From positions 310,001-374,000 of the forward strand of contig CAKTFN010000001.1 in the NCBI GenBank assembly GCA_934561055.1: DNA of 64,000 nucleotides, written 5' to 3'. The notes under the pieces were generated by a model. The model saw nothing but the letters and a program-made list of their open reading frames with translations. It did not search any database and had not been told where the DNA came from. Shown here piece by piece: positions 47,528-55,684 of this stretch. The DNA is from an uncultured Eubacteriales bacterium (lineage in GTDB: Bacteria > Bacillota > Clostridia > Oscillospirales > Acutalibacteraceae). The translations under genes and the position numbers were made by a program. Each line of letters starts with the position of its first letter. Position 1 is the stretch's first letter.

Positions 47528-48121
47528 TTATTTAAACTCTAAAAATATCAAATATATAAACACAGCCGAAAGGCTGACATTGAACCCGAAAAGAAAAAAA
47601 TATACGGCGCAAAAGCCGCCGAACAAAACAACGGCAAAAAGCGACACGCGCGAAAGAATTTTGAGCGTTTTTTCTTCGCCGCGTCTTGTCATCAAAACGC
47701 AGTAAAGTGCGTTCCACGCATCCAGACTTTTTGCAGGCATAAGGTTGAGCGCCGCAATAAAAAAATTAACAAAAAACAAAACTGCGGCATCTGTTTTTTT
47801 ATACACGGCCGAAACGCAAAGCGACACGGCACAAATCATAAAATTGACCGCAACGCCGCCGAGAGACACAATCGCTCCCCTTTTATAACTTTGAAGCGAT
47901 TCACCCTCGCATTCGATTCTGACGCCGAACGCACCGAAGCTTATAAGCCGAACCCTTTGCGAAAAAGCAAACATCGGCAAAAGATGACCCGCTTCGTGCG
48001 CAATTGAGGAAAGAAAGCACATAATCGCAATTTTTCCGTCGGCCAAAAGCAGCATCAGCGCCGCAACAAGAAAAAACGAAAAGCCGATTTTGAGCTTTGT
48101 TTTTCCGAAATCAACCGTCAT
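47528..48121 (-). CDS. spoIVFB: M50 site-2 protease, SpoIVFB-like
   Basis: Intramembrane zinc metalloprotease, 197 residues with about five hydrophobic segments. HEAGH (about residues 39-43, in SSIAHEAGHLLPMF) provides two zinc ligands and the catalytic Glu; LNLMPAKSLDAWNALY (about 133-148) holds the third ligand Asp in the N-x-x-P-x-x-x-L-D motif. In B. subtilis SpoIVFB cleaves pro-SigmaK in the mother cell and lies next to SpoIVFA, a LytM/M23 protein. The same order is seen here with a 4-bp overlap. The protein is shorter than the B. subtilis one and lacks its C-terminal CBS domain, so ATP sensing may be absent. Functional equivalence is inferred. Confidence 0.85.
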   Translation of the reverse strand: MTVDFGKTKLKIGFSFFLVAALMLLLADGKIAIMCFLSSIAHEAGHLLPMFAFSQRVRLISFGAFGVRIECEGESLQSYKRGAIVSLGGVAVNFMICAVSLCVSAVYKKTDAAVLFFVNFFIAALNLMPAKSLDAWNALYCVLMTRRGEEKTLKILSRVSLFAVVLFGGFCAVYFFLFGFNVSLSAVFIYLIFLEFK

Positions 48122-49050
48122 TTTTTCAAAAATGGCAACGGATCGAGACGTTCGCCGTTTTTATGAATTTCAAAATGAAGATGCGGTCCGGTTGACCAGC
48201 CCGTGCTTCCGACGAGTGCAATCGTTTCGCCGCGGCGGATTACCGCGCCCTCATCGACAAGAATTTTACTGCAATGGCAGTAAAGCGTTTCAGAGCCGTT
48301 TGCATGAGTGAGATAAAGATATTTTCCGCTTCTTGAGTCCTCTCCGACTTTTCTGACAATGCCCGAATAGGCGGCTTTGATTTTTGTTCCCTGAGAAGCC
48401 GCAATGTCAAGCCCCGTATGAAGAGTGTTGTTTCCCGTAATCGGATTTGTGCGGTAGCCGTAATAAGAAGAATACCAGCCGCTCACAGGTGAAACAATCG
48501 CCTCTTTCGGTGAAAACGAAGCCGGAATAACCGTTTTTCCGGACGAAACCGACGTTTCTTTCAAAGAAAGCGATGCCTTTTTTGCCGTGACTTTTTCGGT
48601 TGCTTTTTCGGCAGTTGTTGTTTCGGGAGAGGTTTTCTCTTCCTCCTTTGAAGGCGCCGTCGTTTTTTCGGACGTTTCTTCTTTTTCGGCGGAAGGTTCG
48701 GTCGGTTTTTCGGTTGTTTCTTCGTTTGAAGACTTTTCGGTTGACTCTTTTTCCTTTGAAAAGAGCTTAAAAACGGAAATCTCCGCCGGCGAAGAAAAAT
48801 AATCTTTTATTCCTTTGACGGCGTCCGAAAAATCTTCTTTCAAAAACGAAACGCTCATCAAAGTTTTGAAATCCTCTTTAATGTTTTCGGCGGCGGTTCC
48901 GCCGCTTCTTGAAAGAACAAAAAGCGAAAGAACGGCAATAAACGTAAAAATAATCTGGCAGACGGTGACCGGAAAAAGTCCGTCATCCTTTTCTTTTTTT
49001 CTGCGTTCGGGTTTTCTTGTTTCTTCCAAAGCTTCCACCGTTCCTTTCAT
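48118..49050 (-). CDS. spoIVFA: M23/LytM-domain membrane protein, SpoIVFA-like
   Basis: A membrane-anchored protein of about 310 residues: basic N-terminus, one transmembrane helix (LFPVTVCQIIFTFIAVLSLFVL), a long Thr/Glu/Lys-rich linker, and a C-terminal M23 domain (SGWYSSYYGYRTNPITGNNTLHTGLDIAASQGTKI... GPHLHFEIHKNG). The zinc ligands H-x3-D (HTGLD) and H-x-H (HLH) are all present, so unlike B. subtilis SpoIVFA it could be an active endopeptidase. Placement before the M50 gene with a 4-bp overlap suggests SpoIVFA. Start uncertain: ATG 49050 or GTG 49041. An earlier start at 49212 would overlap ktrB and is rejected. Confidence 0.8.
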   Translation of the reverse strand: MKGTVEALEETRKPERRKKEKDDGLFPVTVCQIIFTFIAVLSLFVLSRSGGTAAENIKEDFKTLMSVSFLKEDFSDAVKGIKDYFSSPAEISVFKLFSKEKESTEKSSNEETTEKPTEPSAEKEETSEKTTAPSKEEEKTSPETTTAEKATEKVTAKKASLSLKETSVSSGKTVIPASFSPKEAIVSPVSGWYSSYYGYRTNPITGNNTLHTGLDIAASQGTKIKAAYSGIVRKVGEDSRSGKYLYLTHANGSETLYCHCSKILVDEGAVIRRGETIALVGSTGWSTGPHLHFEIHKNGERLDPLPFLKK

Positions 49051-49108
49051 CGGACAAAAATCCGTACGGTAATAGCTATGAGGAAACAAAAAGAAAAATG
49101 CAAAATTT

Positions 49109-50470
49109 TTATCCGACCATGATTCTTCCTTCAGGAACGATTTCGTTTTCTTTTTCGTCCTTTTTTGAACCGAGGGCAACAACAAAGCACATCGGGCCGA
49201 TTCTTCCGACATACATTGTAAATATCAGCGCCCAAAGACCGACCGTTCCGGCCTCTGTGGTAACCCCGGCGGTGAGTCCGCAGGTTGAAAACGCCGAAAT
49301 CGCTTCAAACAGAAGGTCGGTTCCGTTCATTGACGGGATATCCCACGAAAGAACGCACGAGGCGAGAAAAACAAAGAGCATTGAAAGAAGCGCAATCGCA
49401 AGCGACTTTGCAACAACGGCGTGGGTGACACGTTTTTTGAGAACAACCGTCTCTTTCCTGTTGCGGATAACCGAAACAACGGTCATCGCAAGAACGGCAA
49501 AGGTTGTTGTTTTGATTCCTCCGCCGGTTGAACCGCTTCCCGCCCCGATGAACATCAAAAGCATCATAATGATTTTTGTAACGTCACGAAGCGACGCCAC
49601 ATCAAGAGAAGCGAAGCCCGCAGTTCTCGTTGTTATCGACTGAAAAAGCGCGGCGGTGATTTTTTGGGAAAGCGGCATCGAAGCAATTGTTTTACCGTTG
49701 CGATATTCAAGAACAAAAACTCCGACAAAACCGACCAGAATCAGAATTCCGGTTGTGATAAGCGCGGTTTTTGTGTGGAGGCTCAGCCGTTTTGTTTTGC
49801 GGTAATTCAAAAGGTCATAAAAAACATAAAAGCCGATTCCGCCGAGGACAATCATTGCCATAACAACGCCCATAACGAGAAAATCGCCGTTATAATTCGC
49901 CATTGAGCCGAACTCCTTTTCAATTCCGAAAAGGTCAAAGCCTGCGTTGCAATACGCCGAAACCGCAGTAAACGCGGAAACCCAGATTCCCTTTGCACCG
50001 AGCTTCGGAACAAAACGGATGCACAAAAGCCCCGTTCCGATGAGCTGACAGACAACGGTTGTCGCAATAATCGTTCTGACGAGCGGTTTCACCTGAGAGA
50101 ACATATCAAGATTTGTATATTCCTGAGCAAGACGCATACTGCGAAGCGCGGAATGCTTTTTAAAAGCAAAAATAAAAAACGATGCGAAAGTCACCATACT
50201 GATTCCGCCGATTTCAATGAGAAGAAGCAGAACAACCTGTCCGTATCTTGAGAGCGTGACCGCCGGGTCAATAAGCGTGAGTCCCGTGACGCAAACGCTT
50301 GAGGTTGCGGTGAAGGCGGCTTTAATGAAAGAAAGACCGTTTCCGTCCCTTGTCATACACGGAAGCATCAGAAGAAGCGTTCCGGCAATAATCACAAAAA
50401 GAACGCTCAACGCGATTATTCTCATCGGATGAACGGGGCGTGATTTTGTTTTTTCTCTTTCCTTTTTCAA
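49109..50470 (-). CDS. ktrB: TrkH/KtrB-family potassium uptake channel subunit
   Basis: A 453-residue polytopic membrane protein forming the ion-conducting subunit of Ktr/Trk K+ uptake. Selectivity-filter-like P-loops are seen as TATSSVCVTGLTLID (about residues 50-64), SAYCNAGFD, TRTAGFASLD and SAFSTCGLTAG, each with the conserved Gly. The intramembrane gate loop region GAGSGSTGGGIKTTT is typical of KtrB. TTG start at 50470 behind GGAGG. It works with cytosolic TrkA/KtrA gating proteins; two of these are encoded about 5 kb away at 55016-56305 rather than adjacent. Consensus promoter at 50541. Confidence 0.94.
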   Translation of the reverse strand: MKKEREKTKSRPVHPMRIIALSVLFVIIAGTLLLMLPCMTRDGNGLSFIKAAFTATSSVCVTGLTLIDPAVTLSRYGQVVLLLLIEIGGISMVTFASFFIFAFKKHSALRSMRLAQEYTNLDMFSQVKPLVRTIIATTVVCQLIGTGLLCIRFVPKLGAKGIWVSAFTAVSAYCNAGFDLFGIEKEFGSMANYNGDFLVMGVVMAMIVLGGIGFYVFYDLLNYRKTKRLSLHTKTALITTGILILVGFVGVFVLEYRNGKTIASMPLSQKITAALFQSITTRTAGFASLDVASLRDVTKIIMMLLMFIGAGSGSTGGGIKTTTFAVLAMTVVSVIRNRKETVVLKKRVTHAVVAKSLAIALLSMLFVFLASCVLSWDIPSMNGTDLLFEAISAFSTCGLTAGVTTEAGTVGLWALIFTMYVGRIGPMCFVVALGSKKDEKENEIVPEGRIMVG

Positions 50471-50513
50471 AATTCCATCCTCCTGCGGCCGTTTTTTTGA
50501 ATATTGCTTTCCA

Positions 50514-50541
50514 ATTATAGCACAGATTGTTCATAAGTCAA
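50514..50541 (-). promoter_or_regulatory. Promoter of ktrB
   Basis: On the minus strand TTGACT (50541-50536), 16-nt spacer, TATAAT (50519-50514). Confidence 0.78.
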
Positions 50542-50560
50542 AGTTTTTTTATTCTCTCGG

Positions 50561-50590
50561 TTGACGAAAAGATAAAAATAATGTTATAAT
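50561..50590 (+). promoter_or_regulatory. Promoter of the DUF5058-M20 operon
   Basis: TTGACG (50561-50566), 18-nt spacer, TATAAT (50585-50590), about 57 nt before the ATG at 50647/50641. Confidence 0.72.
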
Positions 50591-50640
50591 TTTTAAAAGT
50601 TTTCGTCAAAACGAAGCTAAAATTTTTACCGAAAGGGAGA

Positions 50641-51450
50641 GTGCAAATGTTTCAGGATTTCAAATCCGACGGGTTCATGTTTATGCTTGCCGTCGGAATC
50701 GTGGTCTTCGTCATTGCCCAGTCGCTGTTCTTCATGATAAGAGCGGCAAAAAGAGGAAAAGAGCTCGGCATTACGAAAGACCAAATCAAAAACACCATTA
50801 CGTCAAGCGCGGTTTTTTCGATTGCTCCGGCAATCAGCATTGCAATCACCGTTCTTGTCCTTTCAGTCGCCCTCGGATATGTTCTTCCGTGGATCAGACT
50901 TTCGGTCATCGGAGCGATTCAATACGAAGTTCCGGCGGCAGAAGCCGCAATTGAGGCGGCGGGAATTTCAGGCGGAATCGGAAGTCCGATTACCGACCCG
51001 AAGGTTTTCGTTGCAATCGCATGGGTTATGACGCTCGGCTGCATCCTTCCGCTTGTTCTCATTCCGATCATTCTCAAAAAAGTTCAAAAGAGCGTTTCCG
51101 GAGCGGTCAGCAAAAACGCAAAATGGGCAGACCTGATGTCCGCCGCGGCTTTCATCGGCCTCATTGCCGCATTCCTTTCAAGAGGTATTGCCGGAATAGG
51201 CGAAGTCAAAGTGAACGAAGCCGGAGAAAAAATCAACGTTACAATCGGCGACGGCGCAGGCGTTCTTTCGCTCGCCGCAATTGTTTCTTCAATCGTTTTC
51301 ATGCTCATTCTGACTTTCATCAACAAAAAGCTCAAGGCAAAATGGCTTGAAGCTCTCGCAATGCCTTTGAGTATGATTCTTGCGATGGGAGTCGTTGTTC
51401 TCATTTCAACCTTTGCGCCCGACCTTGCGGCGATTGAATGGAGGTATTAA
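50641..51450 (+). CDS. DUF5058 family multispanning membrane protein
   Basis: A 269-residue membrane protein with about six hydrophobic segments. The start (FMFMLAVGIVVFVIAQSLFFMIRAAKRGKELGI) matches the DUF5058 family, as does TSSAVFSIAPAISIAITVLVLSVALG. No catalytic or transport motif is known to me. It is the first gene of a three-gene plus-strand unit with a second membrane protein (start overlapping its stop region) and an M20 peptidase. The pairing suggests a two-subunit transporter whose substrate, perhaps a peptide or N-acyl amino acid, is processed by the peptidase; that is inference. An ATG at 50647 is an alternative start. Confidence 0.82.
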   Translation: MQMFQDFKSDGFMFMLAVGIVVFVIAQSLFFMIRAAKRGKELGITKDQIKNTITSSAVFSIAPAISIAITVLVLSVALGYVLPWIRLSVIGAIQYEVPAAEAAIEAAGISGGIGSPITDPKVFVAIAWVMTLGCILPLVLIPIILKKVQKSVSGAVSKNAKWADLMSAAAFIGLIAAFLSRGIAGIGEVKVNEAGEKINVTIGDGAGVLSLAAIVSSIVFMLILTFINKKLKAKWLEALAMPLSMILAMGVVVLISTFAPDLAAIEWRY

Positions 51451-51452
51451 TG

Positions 51453-52115
51453 ATGAAGAAAAGAAGTTACATGGACTCCGTTCATTTTTACGGAAGAATT
51501 TGGTGCGTTCTTGCGCTGCTCGCATTGTTTGCGGTTCCGATTCTGATGTGCGTTCACCTCAAGGTTTGGCCCGATTGGGGCGTTGTTGCGAGCGGTTTTG
51601 CTTCCGTTGCAATTCTCTTTTACCCGACGGGTATCATTGAAGTTATCGCATACGCTCCGCTCCTCGGTTCGGGAGGAACTTACCTTTCCTTCCTCACCGG
51701 AAACATTGCAAACCTCAAGCTTCCCTGCGCCCTCAACTCGATGGAAAACGCAAACGTCAGAGCAAACTCCGAAGAGGGCGAAATCATTTCAACGATTTCA
51801 ATCGGCGCTTCCGCAATCGTCACAACGCTCATCATTGCGGTTTTCGTTCTCCTTTTTGCCGTCAACCCCGGCTTTACAAAGGTTATGAGCGAAGGCGCAC
51901 TCGCTCCGGCGTTCAAGCAGGTTACTTACACGATTTTCGGTGCGCTCGCCGCAAGCTACTTTGTCAAGCACTGGAAAATTTCAATTTTCCCGATTGCGGT
52001 TCTTTCGCTCCTTCTCGTTTTTGCGGGAACAATTCAAATCGGCATTCTCATCTTTGCCGGCGTTGCGATTTCGATGCTCGGCGCACACGTCATGTACAAA
52101 CTCAAATGGGTATAA
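51453..52115 (+). CDS. Multispanning membrane protein, partner of DUF5058
   Basis: A 220-residue membrane protein with about five or six hydrophobic helices and little charged sequence. I do not recognise a named family. Features: an N-terminal YMDSVHFYGRIWCVLALLALFAVPILM, a PTGIIEVIAYAPLLGSGGTYLSFLTGN segment suggesting a re-entrant Gly-rich loop, and a polar LPCALNSMENANVRANSEEGEII loop, which could line a substrate path. The GGAGG of this gene lies within the end of DUF5058; ATG 51453 (8-nt spacing) is preferred over 51450. Its constant neighbour DUF5058 and the M20 peptidase suggest a common transport system. Confidence 0.78.
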   Translation: MKKRSYMDSVHFYGRIWCVLALLALFAVPILMCVHLKVWPDWGVVASGFASVAILFYPTGIIEVIAYAPLLGSGGTYLSFLTGNIANLKLPCALNSMENANVRANSEEGEIISTISIGASAIVTTLIIAVFVLLFAVNPGFTKVMSEGALAPAFKQVTYTIFGALAASYFVKHWKISIFPIAVLSLLLVFAGTIQIGILIFAGVAISMLGAHVMYKLKWV

Positions 52116-52189
52116 TTTAAAAAAAAACCAACCGCCGGCCGAAGATTTTCGCCGGCGGATATCTTTGAAAAAACGGAGGTCTTGGCTTT

Positions 52190-53623
52190 ATGCCGTTTCT
52201 TGTTATTTTACTCGTTTTGCTTGCGGTGTTCGTAATCGTAATAAATTTCAACGCCCTTCGGATCAAAACGCCGCAGTTAAGCACGGAAAAAAAGGAGCCG
52301 AGCGTTGAAGTTGACGAGAATCTTGCCGAACAGAACCTTTCAAAAATGATTCGGTGCAAAACAATTTCAAACAAGGACAAGTCAAAGGTTGACGAAGCGG
52401 AGTTTGAAAAGTTCCGCTCGCTTCTTTCAGAGCTTTATCCGACCGTTTACGAAAAGAGCGAAAAAGAGGACATTGCAGGCGGACTTCTTTTCAGAATCAA
52501 AGGTAAAAGCAGCAATTCTCCGTCGGTTCTTATGGCACATTTTGACGTTGTACCGGTTGACGAAGAAAAGTGGGATTCCGACCCGTTCGGCGGAGAAGTC
52601 AAAGACGGTTTTCTTTGGGGACGCGGAACGCTTGACACCAAGTGCAGCCTTTTCGGAATCATGGAAAGCGCAGAAGCCCTCCTTGACGCCGGATTCGTTC
52701 CGGAAAACGACATTTACCTTTCCTTCGGCTGCAACGAAGAGGTTGCGGGAGACTGTGCGCCGGAAATCGTCAAGACGCTCAAAGAGAGAAAAATTTCACC
52801 TGCGTTCGTTCTTGACGAAGGCGGAACAATCCTTTCGGGCGACGAAAAATATTTTCCGCACAACATCGCCGCAGTCGGTATTGCCGAAAAGGGACCGATG
52901 GACGTTGAACTAACCGTTAAAGGAGAAAGCGGACACTCCTCTCAACCTCCCGAACACACGGCGGTCGGAATGCTTTCACGGGATATCTTCAGGATTGAAA
53001 GCCGTCAGTTCCCGATGAAAATGAACTTTGCGGTCAAGGCAATGTTCAAAGCTCTCGCACCGCACACACCGTATATCGGAAAAGTTATTCTCGGAAACCT
53101 TTGGTGCTTTTCTCCGCTCATCAGATTCTTTTGCAAAAAGAACAAGACGGCGGCCGCACTTTTCAGAACGTCGATGGCATTCACTCAGCTTGAAGGCAGC
53201 AAGGGCGCAAACGTTCTTCCGTCGGAAGCGAAGGCAATCGTCAACATCCGCCTTTCCGAAGGCGAAACCCCGGCGAGCGCAATCGAACACATGAGAAAAG
53301 CCGCAAACGACCCGAACCTCTCCTTCAGAATCGTGAATTACTCAAACGCAACGCCCTGCGCAAAGGCGGAAGGCAAATACTGGGAAGCGGTCAAAACGTC
53401 AATCGACCGAAACTTTGCAAACACGGTTGTTTCGCCGTATCTCATGATGGGCGGAACGGACTCCCGCTTCTTCAATGAAATTGCAACGGAGATTTACAAA
53501 TTTGCGCCGACTCTCACGGGCGGCGGACTCCTCAAAACAATGCACAGCGACAACGAACGAATCAGAACCGACAACATTGAACCGCTCATCGGTTTCTATA
53601 CGGATTTGATGAAAAAGCTGTGA
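52190..53623 (+). CDS. M20 family metallopeptidase, membrane-anchored (PM20D1/CPS1-like)
   Basis: A 477-residue M20 peptidase with an N-terminal hydrophobic anchor (residues 1-20). Zinc and catalytic motifs are complete: LMAHFDVVPVDEEKWDSDPF (metal His and catalytic Asp, about residues 119-123), WGRGTLDTKCS (bridging Asp), FGCNEEVAGD (catalytic Glu and metal Glu), LDEGGTI and a C-terminal TMHSDNERI (metal His). The dimerisation/lid domain sits between (GESGHSSQPPEHTAVG). The length and anchor fit the carboxypeptidase S/PM20D1 subfamily, which cleaves dipeptides or N-acyl amino acids. Third gene of the DUF5058 operon, 74 bp after the second membrane protein. Confidence 0.93.
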   Translation: MPFLVILLVLLAVFVIVINFNALRIKTPQLSTEKKEPSVEVDENLAEQNLSKMIRCKTISNKDKSKVDEAEFEKFRSLLSELYPTVYEKSEKEDIAGGLLFRIKGKSSNSPSVLMAHFDVVPVDEEKWDSDPFGGEVKDGFLWGRGTLDTKCSLFGIMESAEALLDAGFVPENDIYLSFGCNEEVAGDCAPEIVKTLKERKISPAFVLDEGGTILSGDEKYFPHNIAAVGIAEKGPMDVELTVKGESGHSSQPPEHTAVGMLSRDIFRIESRQFPMKMNFAVKAMFKALAPHTPYIGKVILGNLWCFSPLIRFFCKKNKTAAALFRTSMAFTQLEGSKGANVLPSEAKAIVNIRLSEGETPASAIEHMRKAANDPNLSFRIVNYSNATPCAKAEGKYWEAVKTSIDRNFANTVVSPYLMMGGTDSRFFNEIATEIYKFAPTLTGGGLLKTMHSDNERIRTDNIEPLIGFYTDLMKKL

Positions 53624-53633
53624 CAAAACAAAG

Positions 53634-53676
53634 AACCCGGAAAAGGTGTTTTCTTCACGTTTTCCGGGTTTAATTT
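53634..53676 (+). terminator. Terminator of the M20 operon
   Basis: AACCCGGAAAA / TTTTCCGGGTT (11 bp) extended by GTG/CAC across a mismatch; followed by TTAATTT. Confidence 0.82.
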
Positions 53677-53746
53677 AAGCTTATATTTTACCGAATCTCT
53701 TCTTGTTTAATCGCACGAAAATGCATTAAGCGGTGATATTTCACCG

Positions 53747-53783
53747 TAAAAAAGCTGTGACAAAGGAACACTCCCGTCACAGC
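53747..53783 (-). terminator. Terminator of the minus-strand GtrA-PAP2-TrkA block
   Basis: On the minus strand GCTGTGAC / GTCACAGC (8 bp) then six T. It lies 23 nt past the GtrA stop. Confidence 0.85.
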
Positions 53784-53805
53784 CTTTTGTTTTCGGAAAA
53801 AATTT

Positions 53806-54300
53806 TTATTGCCCGGCTTTTTCGACCGGGTCTTTTTTATCCTTTTTAGTGAAAATGAGGAACTTGCTGAGGACGTAATTGATAACAACAACAATCACGC
53901 CGATAATGAGCTTTGCGGTGATTTTTCCGGAAAGCTTTACGATGATAAAATCAAAGACCTTTTCATCAAAGCTCAAAATTTCAACAAAGAACCAAAGTCC
54001 GGCCTGCTCAACAAAATACGAAGCGATTCTTGCGCCGAGAAAGGACGGAATCTCTTTTTTGAGAACGTCAAACTTCCAGCTTTTGCTTTCAAAAACGAAG
54101 AGTTTGTTTGTGACGTAAGCAAAAGCAACGGCCGCAATCCATGCAATCGTGTTCGTGAAAAGATAATACTTTCCTTTGAAAAGAACGTCGAAGCCTTTGA
54201 AAACAACGAGGTTTACAAGCGTTGTGAGTACGCCGAAAAGGACGTATGTCACGGTTTCCTTATTGACGAGCTTTTTGAAAAGTGCTTTGATTTTTTCCAT
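53806..54300 (-). CDS. GtrA family membrane protein
   Basis: A 164-residue protein with four hydrophobic helices. The family pattern is visible: TYVLFGVLTTLVNLVVFKGFD (F-x-x-V-G-x-x-x-T-x-x-N), then WIAAVAFAYVTNKLFVFESK (Y-x-x-N-K-x-x-V/T-F) and the C-terminal NYVLSKFLIF (N-Y-x-x-x-K/R-x-x-x-F). GtrA proteins help move undecaprenyl-phosphate-linked sugars across the membrane for glycosylation of surface polymers. It follows a PAP2 phosphatase by 12 bp, which could recycle undecaprenyl pyrophosphate or cleave lipid phosphates. No GtrB-type glycosyltransferase is adjacent. Confidence 0.92.
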   Translation of the reverse strand: MEKIKALFKKLVNKETVTYVLFGVLTTLVNLVVFKGFDVLFKGKYYLFTNTIAWIAAVAFAYVTNKLFVFESKSWKFDVLKKEIPSFLGARIASYFVEQAGLWFFVEILSFDEKVFDFIIVKLSGKITAKLIIGVIVVVINYVLSKFLIFTKKDKKDPVEKAGQ

Positions 54301-54312
54301 AGTTTCAGTTCC

Positions 54313-54948
54313 TTATGCAGCTTTTGCGGCCTTTCTTTTTTCTTTGAAATCGTCGATTTTCTTTTCGATTTTCGGCATGACAATCGGATAAAGCTTATTC
54401 ACGATGAGAATGCCGATTAAAGCGTAAACAATTCCGACAAGTGCGCCGAAAAGAACGTCGGTGCAATAATGAACTTCAACATAAATTCTTGAAAAGCCCA
54501 TTACGGCAGCGAAAAGAGTGAGCGGAATTCCAAACTTTCTGTCGTACCAAAGAAGCGCAATTGCGGCGGCAAAGGCCGAAGAAGTATGGCCGGACGGGAA
54601 AGAATAGCTCGTCGGTCTTGAAACAAGTTCGGGGAACTTATAGACTTCGTGCCACCAGGAATACACGGTCGGATCAAGATTAAACGGACGGGGACGGGCG
54701 AAAATCGTTTTAAGAATCAGGTTGTTTCCGACTTCCATAACAAGAAGCGCAACGATGATTGCAACCCCGGCCTTGCGATATTTTTTCGTGCAAAGGAGTG
54801 CAAGCGCAATCGCAATGAAGATTATTCCTCCCTCTCCGAGCGACGTAATAATTACCATCAGCTTGTCAAGAAAGCCTCCGTGAATGGTCTGAACCCACTG
54901 AAAGACCGAAAGGTCAAAATGCAGGAACGGGTCGAACAATGTTTGCAT
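54313..54948 (-). CDS. PAP2-family membrane phosphatase
   Basis: A 211-residue membrane protein with the three acid-phosphatase signatures in order: KTIFARPRPF (K-x6-R-P), SYSFPSGHTSSAFA (P-S-G-H) and SRIYVEVHYCTDVLFG (S-R-x5-H-x3-D). They lie on the outer side of the membrane, the layout of undecaprenyl-pyrophosphate phosphatases (BcrC type) and phosphatidylglycerophosphatases. The start at 54948 has AAAGGA at 8-nt spacing; the upstream extension to 55053 would overlap trkA and is rejected. Next to GtrA, a role in lipid-carrier recycling is plausible. The C-terminal tail is basic and lysine-rich. Confidence 0.92.
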   Translation of the reverse strand: MQTLFDPFLHFDLSVFQWVQTIHGGFLDKLMVIITSLGEGGIIFIAIALALLCTKKYRKAGVAIIVALLVMEVGNNLILKTIFARPRPFNLDPTVYSWWHEVYKFPELVSRPTSYSFPSGHTSSAFAAAIALLWYDRKFGIPLTLFAAVMGFSRIYVEVHYCTDVLFGALVGIVYALIGILIVNKLYPIVMPKIEKKIDDFKEKRKAAKAA

Positions 54949-55015
54949 GTGTTTTTCTTCCTTTCTTTTTTGTTTGCTTTTTTTCAAACCGCAAAAGCAG
55001 GCGGTCAAAAACGAG

Positions 55016-55672
55016 TTAAAGCTCAAAAATCTTTTTGAGCTGCTTTGCCGCACGGCCTACGGCAAGGGCGGTGATTTCGTCCCCCGCCATGAGCACCGTG
55101 TTTCCACGCGGTATCATAAGCGTGCCTGAGCGAATAACATAAATAAGAACGCAGTCCGACGGAACGTCAAGCTCCATGACCCGCTTTCCGGATTTGCTCC
55201 AATTGTCGGGAATTTTATATTCGCTGATTACGGCGGCGGAATTGCTGATGTCGGCAATGAATTTTACGTTTGCGCCGTCAATTTCATGCTCGATGAGACC
55301 GGTGATAATCTGCGTTGTGTCAAGAACGATGTCAACACCGAGACGCTTCATGAGCGCAATGTTTTTATGATTGTTGCTTTTTGAAATTGTCCTTTTTACG
55401 GAAAACTGCTTTTTTGCAATTTCGCAGGCGATGAGATTATCCTCGTCGCAACCGGTGACGGCAATAAAAGCGTCACTTTTTCCGACGCTCGCCGAAGCGA
55501 GAGTTTCAATTCTCGTTCCGTCTCCGCAATATACCGTCACGTCAAGTGCGCTTGAAATTTTTTCGCAGCGTTCTTTGTCCGAATCGATGATTTTGATGAT
55601 ATGGTTTTCTTCAAGAAGGCTTTTTGCGAGGAAATAGCCGAGTTGACCGGCTCCGACAATTACAATTTTCAT
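55016..55672 (-). CDS. TrkA/KtrA-type K+ uptake regulator (RCK protein), copy 2
   Basis: A 218-residue cytosolic gating protein. RCK_N Rossmann domain with IVGAGQLGYFLAKSLLEENHIIKIIDSDKERC (NAD/ATP-binding GxGxxG, residues 4-20), then RCK_C from about residue 135 (NSAAVISEYKIPDNWSKSGKRVMELDVPSDCVLIYVIRSG). Together with the 55685 protein it should form octameric rings beneath a TrkH/KtrB channel such as the one at 49109. It follows its paralogue by 12 bp. Two consecutive TrkA genes are a usual Clostridia arrangement; whether they form mixed rings is not known here. Confidence 0.93.
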   Translation of the reverse strand: MKIVIVGAGQLGYFLAKSLLEENHIIKIIDSDKERCEKISSALDVTVYCGDGTRIETLASASVGKSDAFIAVTGCDEDNLIACEIAKKQFSVKRTISKSNNHKNIALMKRLGVDIVLDTTQIITGLIEHEIDGANVKFIADISNSAAVISEYKIPDNWSKSGKRVMELDVPSDCVLIYVIRSGTLMIPRGNTVLMAGDEITALAVGRAAKQLKKIFEL

Positions 55673-55684
55673 TCCGCTTTCTCC

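Noticed and set aside
49051..49212. N-terminal extension of the M23 protein
   Set aside because: It would overlap ktrB by 104 bp and places a non-natural segment before the transmembrane helix; a start at 49050 or 49041 leaves a normal gap.
54949..55053. 35-residue extension of the PAP2 protein
   Set aside because: It overlaps the trkA gene and has no ribosome site, whereas ATG 54948 has AAAGGA at 8 nt.
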